From: Trichopria drosophilae
Lineage: Eukaryota > Arthropoda > Insecta > Hymenoptera > Diapriidae
Length of the DNA: 64,000 nt
Direction of reading: 5' to 3'
Assembly (NCBI GenBank): GCA_030407085.1
Contig: CM059583.1
Location: forward strand, 81,120,001-81,184,000
Positions 43,925 through 54,633 of this stretch are shown one piece after another (the stretch's first letter is position 1; the number at the start of each line of letters is the position of its first letter). A program made the position numbers and the translations under genes. The notes beneath the pieces were generated by a model that worked only from the letters and a program-made list of their open reading frames with translations, had not been told where the DNA came from and did no database searches.

Positions 43925-44880
43925 ATTTACAATAGTCCTCCCCTTATTTTAACTGTTTTCCCCTCGTGAGTTCCTCCACCATTACAGCAGCATCCGCTGA
44001 CAGCTATTCTCCTTGCATACTCAGAGAACGTATATCATCCCTTTTTTTAAACTTATACAAAAAGACACTGCCTGCTTTAAAATTCTTTGCACCGTTACAA
44101 GTTTCATTGAATACAACAGCGGCTTCTTGAACTACTCTACCGTAGATTGGAATACTGGCAGTTTCATTCTGGGAGTACCATTTCATTAGTTTCTGTTCTC
44201 GATCGGAGTTGATCACGTCAGAAAATCTTTTGCAGCTTAATTGAATGTGTGCCTTCTTTATTTTGTTCAATATTTTCCCGATTTTTAATTAGCTATGAAA
44301 CTGCAGTTTTGCTGATATAAAAGCTTTTGGCAATATCCGATTTCTTTACTCCGGAATCTAGAAACTAGTATATTTTAATTTTATCATTATACGAGAACCT
44401 GGGTATTTTCATTTTCTAAAAATAATTATATACGTATACAACCACTTCTACAAATAGGTGAATCATTGAAATAAATAATGGTTTCGATGCATAAAAATAA
44501 CGTACTTTTTCACTTCAATTTAAAGATTCAGAAGTTCCAAGTCCCGACACGCTGTTATTCATTTTTTTAATTATTAATATAATTACACTTCTGTATAATG
44601 TTCAATGCTAGCCGTTTCAATTTCCGTGCACTTCAATTTTCCGTAGGACAATAAATATGTCTTAGGACGGTTGAAGGTTTAAATTCTTGATGTTGTTCAA
44701 AACAGTGCGAATTGCTGTTTGTGCTTGCGCTTACAGGTAAAAAAGGACGCCACTATATGTCTTCTCTCTGTTTATATTCTCTCATGCTGCCAGTCGTGGG
44801 GATGAAGGGAAGAGTTAAATGAAGGGAAGAAACCAATGCAATGCAATGCCGGGCAGTGAGTGATGCTGCTACATCATCAG
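43925..44880 (-). mobile_element. pogo/Tigger-like DNA transposon remnant
   Basis: On the minus strand 44412-43940 reads as a CENP-B-type DNA-binding region: a psq-like helix 'LDSGVKKSDIAKSFYISKT', a linker 'REKILNKIKKAH', then the HTH_CENPB part 'KWYSQNETASIPIYGRVVQE' and 'FLYKFKKRDDIRSLSMQGE', followed by a stop and 'LSADAA'. No DDE core is present. It splits the plus-strand Gypsy RT. TIRs and the TA TSD could not be fixed. The remaining 450 bases to 44880 are noncoding. Confidence 0.72.
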
Positions 44881-44889
44881 AATAATGAA

Positions 44890-45290
44890 TGAAGAATATT
44901 TGTCGCGTCTACCTAGACGACATAATTGTGTTTGGTAAAAATTTTGAGGAACACCTTCGAAATCTCAAGTAAATTTGTTATCGACTATCTACAGCTAATC
45001 TTAAAGTCAATACGAAAAAATGTAACTTCTTCAAAGATGAAATTTTGTCACTTAATTTCTAGGAAAGAAATTCAGTGTTCTCTAGAAAAAATCTCATCAA
45101 TGATATCTTGGCCGATTCCTTGTACAAAGCCTCAACATAGCAGTTTTCTTGGTAATTGTTCATATTACCGTAATTTTATCAAAGAATTTTCAAATGTAAC
45201 TAAACCCCCCTACGCTCCTCTACAAAACAACGTCACTTTCCAGTGGTCTCAAAGAGCTTAAAGGAGTTTCGATCAGTTGAAGAATCAGTT
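44890..45290 (+). pseudogene. Gypsy RT, catalytic box onward
   Basis: Resumes the interrupted Gypsy RT with 'CRVYLDDIIVFGKNFEEHL' (intact YLDD), 'NLKVNTKKCNFFKDEI'-like sequence after a slip, and 'SFLGNCSYYRNFIKEFSNVT' (about 45140-45200), then fades after 'FQWSQRA'. RNase H and integrase are absent. Confidence 0.8.
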
Positions 45291-45299
45291 GAAGAAACA

Positions 45300-45840
45300 A
45301 GGAAACCCACCAGTTAATAACATTAGAGAAGTTAATTATGCAATCTATATACGACTATCAAGCTGGCAGAGCAAGGTCGCCCAAAACGAACAAAAATAGC
45401 ACCATAATTATGTGATTTTTATGTGTTTACTATCTTCTCTAATTAAACATTTTGTGTGCCTAACGTCCCCCTAGAGGGGAGGGGAGTGGGCCTCTTCCGG
45501 ACCGGAGACGGAATGCGGTGCGCCCGCGCTTCCCTACATTTTTATTAGTACATTTTTTTATTTTAAGGGTTCCGTATCGTAAGATATAAATCTTTATATG
45601 CAAGATTTGTACAGAATTAACAAATAGATTTCCTTAAAATTAATGTCGATTAAAGAAAAATATGTAATAATTGTTCGAGAGAAAGAAATAGATCGATTGG
45701 ATACGCTTGGTAAGAGATCTTCAATGAAATTTTTATCAAAAGTTCATTATCGTACAGGTTAGAAGTCGTTATTCGACTTCCGATCGGTACTGAACTAGTC
45801 AAAATTTGTGCGAAAATAGCACTTGACTCCCTACGTACCA
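45300..45840. other. Spacer without recognisable gene
   Basis: A short GC-rich patch at 45465-45535 lies in AT-rich DNA. Nothing else is assignable. Confidence 0.4.
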
Positions 45841-45885
45841 CATCATCCTCCTTAAGGGAAAATAATCATTATTTACGAAGGGAAA

Positions 45886-45930
<45 letters not shown>

Positions 45931-46093
45931 CCATACATTTACAATCTGCCTTAATATTAGGCAATAGGTAAGTAGTCTAGCAGATTACAATTGTAACACG
46001 AAGATGATTGCCCATTGGCTCACATCATTACACAATTTAGAAATAAATCCTAAAGTTCAATATCGAGATAATTACAATTAGAATATCATTAGT

Positions 46094-48290
46094 TCATATC
46101 TGTTCAAATCTAGTGTAGTGTATCGGCTTGTTTCTCTTCAGTCTTCTTGTATCATTTATTTCTTGAAGTAGCTTCGTAGCCAGTGGATTAGGGTGATTAT
46201 GTAGCCTTAATGAATATTTCTTTCCGAAGTTAACAATTTCTTCCTTTACGCTTGGTATCTTTAAGTTGGTCTTAATTATTTCGTTGCTTACATACCACGG
46301 AGCTTCTACTATTGCACGAAGAACTTTTGATTGGAATCTTTCTAATATTTCGACGTTTGAATTTGAAGCTGATCCCCATAAATGGATCCCATAGGTCCAT
46401 ATCGGTTTTAGTACGGTTTTATATACCAGTAGCTTATTTTCCAGTGAGAGTGTTGATTTATGCCCTAATAACCAGTACATCTGTCGTAGTTTTAATCCCA
46501 GTTGTTTTCTTTTATTCCATATATGGGTTTTCCATGTAAGTCTTCGATCTAGGTGCATTCCTACGTACTTTACTGTGTTAACTTGTGGAATTTCTTTTCC
46601 ATTTAACTCAATAGGTGGACACGTTTTTGTACGCAGTGTAAACGTGATATGATGCGATTTTTGTTCGTTTACATGAATTCTCCATTTACATAACCAGATT
46701 TGTACATCTGTTAGGTTTTGTTGAATTTTTTTTGTTGCCATTTCATGATTATCATGTGAAGCCATGATCGCGGTATCGTCCGCAAATGTTGCTGTCTGCA
46801 CTTGTTTAGATGTTGGCATATCTGATGTATATAGTGTGTAGAGTACTGGTCCAAGGACACTACCTTGGGGTATACCAGCATTAATTTCGTAGAGGTCGGA
46901 GTATTCTTCTTGTGATTTAACATAGAAATATCTATCGCTTAAGTATGATTGTAGCAACAGGAATATGTTATGTGGCATGTATTTTTTTATTTTGTATAAG
47001 AGTCCCGTATGCCATACTTTATCAAACGCTTGTTTAACATCTAAGAAGATTGCTGTACAATATTTTTTGTTTTCTAAGCTATTATTTATTTTCCTGACTA
47101 TTCTATGCACTTGTTCGATCGTGGCATGTTGTTCTCGGAAACCAAACTGGTGTTTAGGTATTATCTTTAGTTTTTTTATTTCTGACTGGATTTTATTGAG
47201 GAGTAATTTTTCAAATATTTTGGACATCACAGGTAAGAGACTTATTGGTCTATATGATGACACCAAAGATAAATTTTTACCAGGTTTTGGTATTAGTACA
47301 ATTTGCGACACTTTCCACAAGACTGGAAAATGATTTAAACGAATTGAGGCATTATATATTATTGTTAGTAGTCTTATAGCAATTTCTGGCAATTCTTTCA
47401 TAATTTTTCCTGTTATCAGGTCAAATCCTGGTGATTTTTTAGCCTTAATTTTTGTTTTTATTATTTGTTTGACTTCTTTTAATGTGATGTAAGTCAAGGG
47501 TTTTCCTGGCGTGAGGGGTTCTTGAAGGTATGCATGTATATTTTGTTCATCCTCCTCAGTTATTTGCCTAGGGAACGGGTCATATGTTTTATTCAAATGT
47601 TTAGCAAAGGCTCTTGCTTTTTCGTTGTCGTTTCTTGCCCACGTACCTTGGTCTGTTTTAACTGGATATATCGTTTTTATTGGATGCTTGATATTTTTTG
47701 TTGCTTTCCATAAGGAATAATCTGTTCTTTCTGTTGGTGATAATGCTTTTAAATACTCTGCTGTTGCTTGATTTTTCTCTTCATATAATATTTTAGTCAA
47801 TTCTTTGGTTGCTTTATTCAGTTTGGCTTTATCGACAGCGCTGCGTGTTTTTTGCCAATTTTTCCTCATTTTTCGTTTTTGGGAAATTAGCCTTTTGACG
47901 TGGCTCGAACAACTGGTACGGGTTGGATTATTTTTCGTTTCTGGAGTTGCTTCCCACGCAGCAGATTGAATTATTTTCGTAAAATTATCAATTACGCTTT
48001 CGATTTCTTCTTTTTCTTTGAGTCTTACATTACAGGTAATGTTTCTTGTTAATATTTTCCTAAACAAAGGCCAATTAGTTTTTCCATTGTGTAGTTTCGG
48101 TGGGATTGTTTTGCTTATTATTTTAGAGCTTACTGTAATTACTATTGGAGAGTGATCAGATGAAAGTTCGAAACATGAGTTTATTTTTAAATAGTTTTTT
48201 GATATACCTTTTATAACGCAGAAGTCAATTACGTCTGGAATTTTTTTATTGTCCGTTGGCCAATAAGTTGGTTCTCCATTAGATAGAGTT
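46094..48290 (-). pseudogene. jockey ORF2, reverse transcriptase part
   Basis: An open frame runs from about 48288 (in frame through 48067) to the stop at 46094. It opens with the end of the endonuclease ('IPDVIDFCVIKG', 'FELSSDHSPIVITV', the SDH active-site block) and contains all RT blocks: 'KSPGFDLITGKIMKELPE', 'SYRPISLLPVMSKIFEKLL', 'QFGFREQHATIEQVHRIVRK', 'AIFLDVKQAFDKVWH', 'INAGIPQGSVLGPVLY', 'TATFADDTAIMASHD' (catalytic FADD) and 'NTVKYVGMHLDRRLTW'. The C-terminal 'RFQSKVLRAIVEAPWYVSNE' is typical of jockey. It is separated from the start of ORF2 only by a one-base slip at about 48285-48293. Confidence 0.95.
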
Positions 48291-48786
48291 TACTTTCCTG
48301 CATAGCCAAATACAGTTGTTTCCCTTTTGGATTTGGTGTGAAAGATCTTGATCCCCACCAGGGGTGTTTGGCATTATAGTCGCCACCTGCTATAAACCGA
48401 TGCCCCAGTGTCTTAAAGAAATCGTTGTATTCATCTTTTTTAATATTGTGTTTCGGTGGGCAGTAAATAGCTGAAATTATTATTGGGCCGTGCCAATCTT
48501 TAATTAGCACACTTGTTGCCTGTAAATATTCCTGTTTGTATTTTTCCGTTTCATAGTGGTCGATACTACTTTTTATTATTATGGCTGTTCCACCATGTGC
48601 AGTACCATCCGGATGCTGCGTGTGATAAATATTATATTTCGATATTTTAAGGTAGCTTTTTATAGTAAAATGCGTTTCAGAGATAAGCATAATATCAATA
48701 TCGTGTATTTTTAAAAATAATTCTAATTCTCGTTTTCTCTGAACGAGACCATTAGCATTCCATACACTAATTTTAAAAGAAGACAT
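48229..48786 (-). pseudogene. jockey ORF2, N-terminal AP endonuclease
   Basis: The ATG at 48786 lies two bases after the ORF1 stop, the usual jockey arrangement. The frame shows 'SVWNANGLVQRKRELELFL', 'DIMLISETHF' (catalytic Glu), 'GGTAIIIKSSI' and 'FIAGGDYNAKHPWWGSRSF' (catalytic Asp and Asn). The enzyme nicks target DNA to prime reverse transcription. After about residue 165 the slip in 'aaactctatctaatgg' throws the frame, which ends at 48229; the true continuation is the 46094-48290 frame. Confidence 0.95.
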
Positions 48787-48788
48787 TT

Positions 48789-49496
48789 TTAATTTTTATC
48801 GAGTTTAGTCATAAGTGTCGTTAGAAGGTTGAGCATTGTATCCATTCTTTGCATTAATTTAATAAGCATTTCTTCGAGTCTATTTTCCTGTGTTTGCTTC
48901 TTTGTATTCCTTACATTTTCGCTTTCAGAATAAAATACTTGTTGTTGTTGATTTTCGTTACTCGCTGCTTGTGCGTATGTATGTATTTGTTGACTCGGTC
49001 CCAAGTTTTGGTTCGTTTCTGTGTGAACTGATTTCTTTTCTCTGAGGGCAGGATATAATTTTTGTATCAGTTGTTTGCGGAAGATACAACCTTTATAATT
49101 TGCTGGATGTGGCCCGTTGCAGTTGCAACATCTAACTTCGTCTCTTTTTTTTTCCTTCCAAGTACAATTTTGCGTTAAGTGTTTTCCGGCACATTTAACG
49201 CATCTTGGCAGTTGGTGGCAATAATTTTTTGTGTGACCATAGCTTTGACATCTTAGACATTGCGGAATTTCGCGTTTTTTGTAAGGCTGTTCCCATTGTA
49301 TTACTGTATTCTGTATAGTTTTTATTTCGTAAATACTTTTATTATTATCTTTAGGCTCTAATTCAATATAAAACATTGGCATTGGATTTTTAGTTTTAGG
49401 GTGCTGCATATTCGTAATTATCTTTACATTATGTCCGGCGCTTTCCAACTCATTATTTATTTCTTGCTTATCACACGTTGCATGTAAACCTTTCAT
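48789..49496 (-). CDS. jockey ORF1 (gag-like), 5'-truncated
   Basis: The frame continues upstream to 49518 ('NYKVIMKGLH'), so the ATG at 49496 is internal. It begins with the pre-C2HC RRM-like domain ('KGLHATCDKQEINNELESAG', 'PMPMFYIELEP') and has three CCHC knuckles: 'CLRCQSYGHTKNYC', 'CVKCAGKHLTQNC' and 'CCNCNGPHPANYKGC'. A Gln/Asn-rich tail ends in a heptad-like 'EEMLIKLMQRMDTMLNLLTT'. Jockey ORF1 proteins bind the element RNA. The N-terminal domain of the family is missing because the copy was truncated during insertion. No stop or slip is seen in what remains. Confidence 0.92.
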   Translation of the reverse strand: MKGLHATCDKQEINNELESAGHNVKIITNMQHPKTKNPMPMFYIELEPKDNNKSIYEIKTIQNTVIQWEQPYKKREIPQCLRCQSYGHTKNYCHQLPRCVKCAGKHLTQNCTWKEKKRDEVRCCNCNGPHPANYKGCIFRKQLIQKLYPALREKKSVHTETNQNLGPSQQIHTYAQAASNENQQQQVFYSESENVRNTKKQTQENRLEEMLIKLMQRMDTMLNLLTTLMTKLDKN

Positions 49497-49518
49497 AATA
49501 ACTTTGTAATTTCTGTGT

Positions 49519-49765
49519 GAAGGGAAAGTAGCACAAAATTATTTTATAGTTGAACACGTACCCTTGAGTTGTTTACTAACGAATAAGACTTAATCCGAAT
49601 TTCGCATTCCAACCCTTAGTTAAAAAATCCACCCTTAAGGAAAAATAATCATTATTTAAGAAGGGAAAGTAGGACACAATTATTTTATAATTGAAAACGT
49701 ACTCATGAGTTGTTTACTAAAGAAATAAGACCAATACCGAATTTTATGTTCCAACCCTTAGTTAC
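49519..49765. repeat. 141-bp tandem repeat interrupted by the jockey insertion
   Basis: 'agggaaagta' starts at 49521 and 49662 (141-bp period), with shared 'attattttata.ttgaa.acgtac.c.tgagttgtttacta' and 'ttccaacccttagtta'. The preceding unit end, 'ttaagggaaaataatcatta', lies at 45852-45888 on the other side of the jockey copy. Confidence 0.9.
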
Positions 49766-49767
49766 AC

Positions 49768-49908
49768 CCTGAAATATGTACGAATTTCTTTTGCATCGTA
49801 TATGTCGTGTATATTTTGACATGGACTTTTAAAAAGATATAAGAGAATTATAAACGCAAACAGATCGGGTTGTTTATTTTTAAATTTCATTGTGTACATT
49901 TTACAATA
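49768..49908. repeat. 140-bp repeat shared with 41691-41830
   Basis: Second copy of the direct repeat described at 41691. It follows the 141-bp array. Confidence 0.85.
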
Positions 49909-50108
49909 TAAAAACCGCTTTTAATTCACGCGTTACATCTTGATATTTTATAAATTTTCCTGGCTTGCTATCCTCTAATATAATGGTTTCATCTCGCTCT
50001 TATCTAATTTCTATTCGTGAAGATATACATTTTTTAGGATCCCGCACAAAGCCCCTTATTCATAATATCTTGTACCTTTGCTAATTATCTAATACTTTAT
50101 ATTTTCAG

Positions 50109-50408
50109 TGTGCATTCGATAACAATATATGTCTTCAGAAGTATGATAATGTCTTGCAAATATTGCAAGCATTTTACAAAGTTCGCCTTGAATTATATTC
50201 TACAAGAAAGGATTACTTGGAAGGAATCCTACAAGCAGAAGCTTCTAAATTATCGAACCAGAGTAGGTTTATTTTGGAAAAATGCGACGGCAGTTTAGTA
50301 ATTGAAAATAAAAAAAAAAAGGACATGATTGCAGAATTAATCCGAAGAAACTATGATTCTGATCCAGTGGCTGCTTGGAAAATAATGCAAAATCGTGACG
50401 AAGTTCTT
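50109..50408 (+). CDS. Top2: Exon of DNA topoisomerase II
   Basis: A 300-bp block in one frame encodes 100 residues closely matching the C-terminal part of the type IIA topoisomerase core: 'LQKYDNVLQILQAFYKVRLE', 'TRKDYLEGILQAEASKLSNQ', 'SRFILEKCDGSLVIENKKKK' and 'RNYDSDPVAAWKIMQ'. In the enzyme this region is part of the coiled-coil/C-gate of the breakage-reunion domain, which passes one DNA duplex through another. It is preceded by a pyrimidine-rich tract and AG (50107-50108) and followed by GTAAGT (50409-50414), both consensus splice sites, and its length is a multiple of three. No stop or slip is present. I find no neighbouring Top2 exons in the window, so this is either one exon of a host gene with very long introns or a duplicated gene fragment. 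Confidence 0.88.
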
Positions 50409-50799
50409 GTAAGTAAATCACATTTTAAGACTTCCATTACGTAATATATTGCCTGCTTCATAACGTGCGCGGATTTTGTGGTAATGTAATTGTTATGCAA
50501 ATTCACGAAGAGTTTTTAAAGATACCGCGATACACAATACGGCAATCAATGCGCATTGTTTTTATGTGACAAATATCTAGCGTTTTTAGTATGTATAAAG
50601 GAAGAGAGAGACCAATAAGGTTAATATTTCGCCCCCTTGGGATCTTAATATAAATAGTTGAAAACTTTTTCTTAACGTAGAAAAGATAATTTTTTATTGT
50701 TTTAGGTGACACGAAAGAGTTTCGGTCAAATTAACCCTTGGATTTCAGTCTTTTTTTTAAAGAGTGTCAAAAAATATGCAATAAACACAGTCCAGTTGT

Positions 50800-51005
50800 C
50801 TGGTAATTGGCTTGAAAATTGTTATTTGGAGGTTTTTGCGGTCGCTGATTACGAATCAGATGTTATTTTTTCAAAATTACAAATGGCGCATCCATATTGG
50901 TGGACAACTTTTTGAAAATGAAATGCAATTGCTTAAAAATCGTTACTTGGGGGTTTTCGGGGACCTGATTACAACCCATCTCATTTCTGGCGCCAGCCTC
51001 GAATC
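50800..51005. repeat. ~120-bp tandem repeat, also present at 63440-63660
   Basis: 'tggaggtttttgcggtcgctgattacgaatc' near 50828 and a diverged 'tgggggttttcggggacctgattacaa' near 50948. The same units recur at 63472 and 63593 with a 121-bp period. Confidence 0.75.
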
Positions 51006-51095
51006 GTTCGCGCTTTAAGTATCGTGTTGCACATATATACGCACTACTAGTACATGTATTTCAGATTTTACTTTTAATATATTCAAGGAATTACT

Positions 51096-51826
51096 CAAAT
51101 TTGCCTCTGATAAACCAATTAAACGACAATAGTCTAAATCATTCAAGACTCCAGGTGTGCGTAAAACTACAGATTATTCAGCAAATCTGAGATTTCAGTA
51201 CTATGCCTAATATGACTTTGATATTCTTGAAAACCTTACCTATCAAATGTTCTTTCCAACAATCGAGTATTTCCTGGTATTGTAAATCCTCGATTGTTGG
51301 AAAGAACATTTGATAGGTAAGGTTTTCAAGAATATCAAAGTCATATTAGGCATAGTACTGAAATCTCAGATTTGCTGAATAATCTGTAGTTTTACGCACA
51401 CCTGGAGTCTTGAATGATTTAGACTATTGTCGTTTAATTGGCTTATCAGAGGCAAATTTTGATATTCTTTATCATTATTTATATTTATTGATATCTATGA
51501 CTTTGATATTCTTGAAAACCTTACCTATCAAATGTTCTTTCCAACAATCGAGTATTTCCTGGTATTGTAAATCCTCTGCTAACAGAAACCTTCATTTTAG
51601 CTTCTGTAAGTACACTTACTATAGATCTTTCACTAGTGCACAATTTGCAATATTTATGTGATTTTGAGCACTTGGCGAAAGGACGAATTGTGATCACTCG
51701 ATGCACTAAATAGCAATTCTCTAGAAAATTTGTATCGGTGTTCTTACGTTTATGTGACATTTTTATGGAAATGTAAGATACCCTAGAAAGTTCATATGAA
51801 AAATGGAATAGAATAACCTGAAACAT
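51096..51826 (-). mobile_element. Rearranged transposase remnant (PIF/ISL2EU-like?) with inverted and direct copies
   Basis: A 171-bp arm (51096-51266) is followed, after a 23-bp spacer, by its inverted copy (51290-51460). The 81-bp segment 51211-51291 is repeated without a visible mismatch at 51496-51576. The minus-strand ORF 51826-51521 has a CxxC start ('CKLCTSERSIVSVLTEAKMK') and 'VSRGFTIPGNTRLLERTFD', resembling the N-terminus of ISL2EU/PIF-type transposases. The plus strand of the right arm carries 'LNDLDYCRLIGLSEANFDIL', which resembles the block preceding their DDE core. Family assignment is tentative. Confidence 0.5.
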
Positions 51827-51829
51827 TAT

Positions 51830-52225
51830 ACTTTATACTGCTATGGCTGTCCTTTAAATTATGGACGCTGTACAAACAGCAACAATTTTCTGATGCAAAA
51901 TATTATGCGTCTGGAATAATTCTATATATTGTCTGGATTTAAACATTCAACCGATTCTTAAGAGATATTTTAACAGTTGTTGGAATTGAATTTATGAAAC
52001 CTGATCACAGGTTCATAATCCGTAACCCCCAAAACCCTATGACGCTGAAGCTAGCAGAGTAATCTCCACACGCCAGCGGAGACTGTCGGGCGCACTCGGG
52101 ACCCCACAAAATACACGCTTCATTTTTGAGGAAAAGCCGCTCTCAATGGACATGACAACAATAACAGGGAGGCAAACTATTATGCTAAAAGTTAAATATG
52201 CATTAGGACATGAAAAAGAAAGATT
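51830..52225. other. Spacer without recognisable gene
   Basis: Unassigned sequence leading into the 150-bp tandem array. Confidence 0.4.
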
Positions 52226-52229
52226 TAAA

Positions 52230-52995
52230 AACAACAAAATTGTTTATTGCACATTTTATCTTAAAAACGATGTAACTTTAAGCTAGAAATTCCGAATCGA
52301 GCCGGAAAAAATTCATAGCAGCGTAAAAACATCCCAGGAAAATTATCCGACTTCATTCCAGAGGGGAGCAAGAAATTGTTTAAACAATACAATTGTTTAT
52401 TACAAATTTTACCTAAAAACGATATAACTATAAGCTAGAAATTTCGAAATGAGCCTGAAAAATTCCTAGCAGCGTAAACCATATAAGGAACATTATCCGA
52501 CTTCATTCGTGAGGGAGCAAGAAATTGTTTAAACAATACAAATTGATTATTGCAAATTTTACCTTAAAAACGGTATAACTATAAGCTAGAAATTCTGAAT
52601 TGGATCGGAAAAATTCCTAGCAGCGTAAAAACATCCCAGGAACAATATCCGACTTAATTCGTGAGGGAGGCAGAAATTGTTTATTGCAAATTTTACCTTA
52701 ATTAACGATGTAACTATATGCCAGAAATTCCGAATTGGGTCGGAAAAATTCATAGCAGCGTAAAATCATGTTAGGATCATTATCCGACTTCATTCGTGAG
52801 AAGGCAAGGAATTGTTTAAACAATAAAAAATGTATGTTGCAAATTTTGACTAAAGATCGATCTATGTGCAGGAAATTCCGAATCGGCTTGAAACAATTCA
52901 TAGTAGTAGAAAAAAATGTTACAAATAATGTATATGTGATATCGTGAGAGAGCAACAATTTGTTTAAGCAATAAAAAATTTTTAATGCAAATTTT
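52230..52995. repeat. ~150-bp minisatellite, about five diverged copies
   Basis: 'agctagaaat' or its variants recur at 52281, 52433, 52584, 52719 and 52866. Each unit also has 'attgtttattgcaaatttta', 'ttcatagcagcgtaaaa' and 'tatccgacttcattcgtgag'. Spacing is 152, 151, 135 and 147 bp; divergence increases rightward. Confidence 0.92.
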
Positions 52996-53111
52996 AACTA
53001 AAAATCGAGATTATACCCCCTATATCTCCAAAAATTGTCTGATTTCGGGTATCCCTTACCGTTTCCGAGCCCTTGAGTATACCAAGGCGCTCATCGTTTG
53101 TGACGTCAGAA

Positions 53112-53313
53112 CCCAACGGGCACGAAGAACCCAAATGTTTCTAAAACGTTTTTAGAATATTCCAGAAACGTTCCTAAAACGTTATATGTCTGCAACTTTT
53201 ACGGAACGTTTTATAAACGTTTCATCCATGTTGCAGACATATAAGTTTTAGGAACGTTTCTGGAACATTCTGAAAACGTTTTAGAAACATTTGTGTTCTT
53301 CGTGCCCGTTGGG
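53112..53313. mobile_element. 202-bp palindromic MITE with heat-shock-element-like core
   Basis: CCCAACGGGCACGAAGAAC at 53112 pairs with its complement ending at 53313. The arms (about 83 bp) are nearly perfect complements around a 34-bp loop. Each arm holds a three-unit HSE: AGAATATTCCAGAAA at 53154-53168 and TTCTGGAACATTC at 53258-53270, plus several AAACGTTT words. No coding capacity. The TSD is not resolved. Confidence 0.88.
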
Positions 53314-53319
53314 AATCGA

Positions 53320-54190
53320 GGAAAAGGACGTGAAAATTTGGTGCCGATTCTAAAAGACTTACCAGCAAATTTTCAGATAAATTTTTGTTAAAAAAATATT
53401 TCCTATTATATTCACTACCAAGTAAGCGATTTTGGAAAGATTATGCTGCTAAGCAGTTCGTAAAAATACGTGTTTTCATTTCAGCTTTCCTGGAAAAATG
53501 CTAAGTCCTGTGCGAGGTTCCATAAGATACTTCGCAATAGCGAAATTTTCCACGTATTTTTGCGATTTCTATCAGCAGAATTTTTCAAAAATCGCTTACT
53601 AGGTTGTGAATAAATACGACCTTAATCATTTCTTTCTCGACACCAAAAACGCTTAGATATATTGATTGGTATGGTAGGTTATCTATCACATTAATTTTTT
53701 ATATTTGGCCTTTAATTGACCTTGTCTCTGACTTGATGGGGTCAATCGAACATCGGAATCGGATTCGCCGACCCCAAAAACATGTAACTACCACGGTCTG
53801 GAGAGCCCTTCACTTTTTTTAGGTGTCTGCGTATGTGTGCTTGCATTTTTCATTGACCACTAAATAAAAAAAAAGTTTGAAGGTCGCATTTTCGAACAAG
53901 TTTACTGCAGTACTTTTAAAAAAATAATTGTATATGTCTAAATACAAGAAACAGGATATTTTTTAAAAACATTGGAACTTTGACCTTAGATTTGAAGGTT
54001 AAGAATCAACCTTTTATGGACTGGACCATTTTTTCCCGATTCCAAATCGCAACGACTTTAAAATGCATTTTGATTTTTTGTCTACGTTGTGAGGATCCCG
54101 AGATATTTTATTTCTTGCATGATAGGTTCAAATTACACATAATGCGTCACAGGCCTTTAAGGATTTTGAAAATTTCAAAATTAAAAATTG
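53320..54190. other. Spacer without recognisable gene
   Basis: Dispersed-repeat-like text; a 75-codon ORF at 53980 has no motif. Confidence 0.35.
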
Positions 54191-54219
54191 GTAGCGCGAT
54201 GCTGTAATCGACTCTAGAT

Positions 54220-54330
54220 CATCCCCCCTATCGATACACCCCCAAAATTTTCCCGATTTCGCGTATCTCTTACCGTTTCCGAGATAATTAAGAATTTTTA
54301 AAACTTTTTATTTTGGAAGTTTTCAAAAAC
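54220..54330. repeat. Single diverged unit of the 146-bp repeat seen at 10020
   Basis: 'catcccccctatcgatacac' followed by 'ccaaaattttcccgatttcg' and 'cgtatctcttaccgtttccg' parallels the unit at 10150-10260. Confidence 0.7.
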
Positions 54331-54633
54331 TCGCGTGAAGATCTCCTTAAAGAATAAAGAAAAGAAAAAATCAATCAGTTATTTTCGATGCAATCATATA
54401 CAGTTAATTGATTTTTCGGGTGTATATAGGGTTTATTTAGGTTCGCTACGTTTCTGCTAGGCGGGCCCGCATAATTAGACCATTCCCGTGATAACATCTG
54501 GTTTTCGGATTCTCATATGTCATGTCAGAATCGGAATCTGCACATAGAATAATTTTGGTAGTTCGGTGTTTTTTATGCCAGTTGTTTTTATTCTGCAACT
54601 TGAAAATATTGTAGATAGTATATTACGATCCTA

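Larger units (their letters stand above)
45889..49518 (-). mobile_element. jockey non-LTR retrotransposon, young 5'-truncated copy with TSD and long poly(A)
   Basis: The 12-bp TSD 'gaagggaaagta' is at 45877-45888 and 49519-49530. On the plus strand the element starts with 42 uninterrupted T (45889-45930), the poly(A) tail of a minus-strand insertion, followed by a 160-bp 3' UTR, ORF2 and part of ORF1. The host DNA is a 141-bp tandem repeat whose text resumes cleanly. A homopolymer tail this long and a perfect TSD indicate recent insertion. ORF1 is truncated at its 5' end and ORF2 has one frameshift. Confidence 0.96.

Noticed and set aside
45889..45930. 42-T run as an assembly gap or terminator
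   Set aside because: It directly abuts a perfect TSD and the jockey 3' UTR, so it is the element's poly(A) tail.
52230..52995. CRISPR-like array
   Set aside because: Units are contiguous 150-bp tandem repeats with no short repeat/spacer alternation, in eukaryotic DNA.
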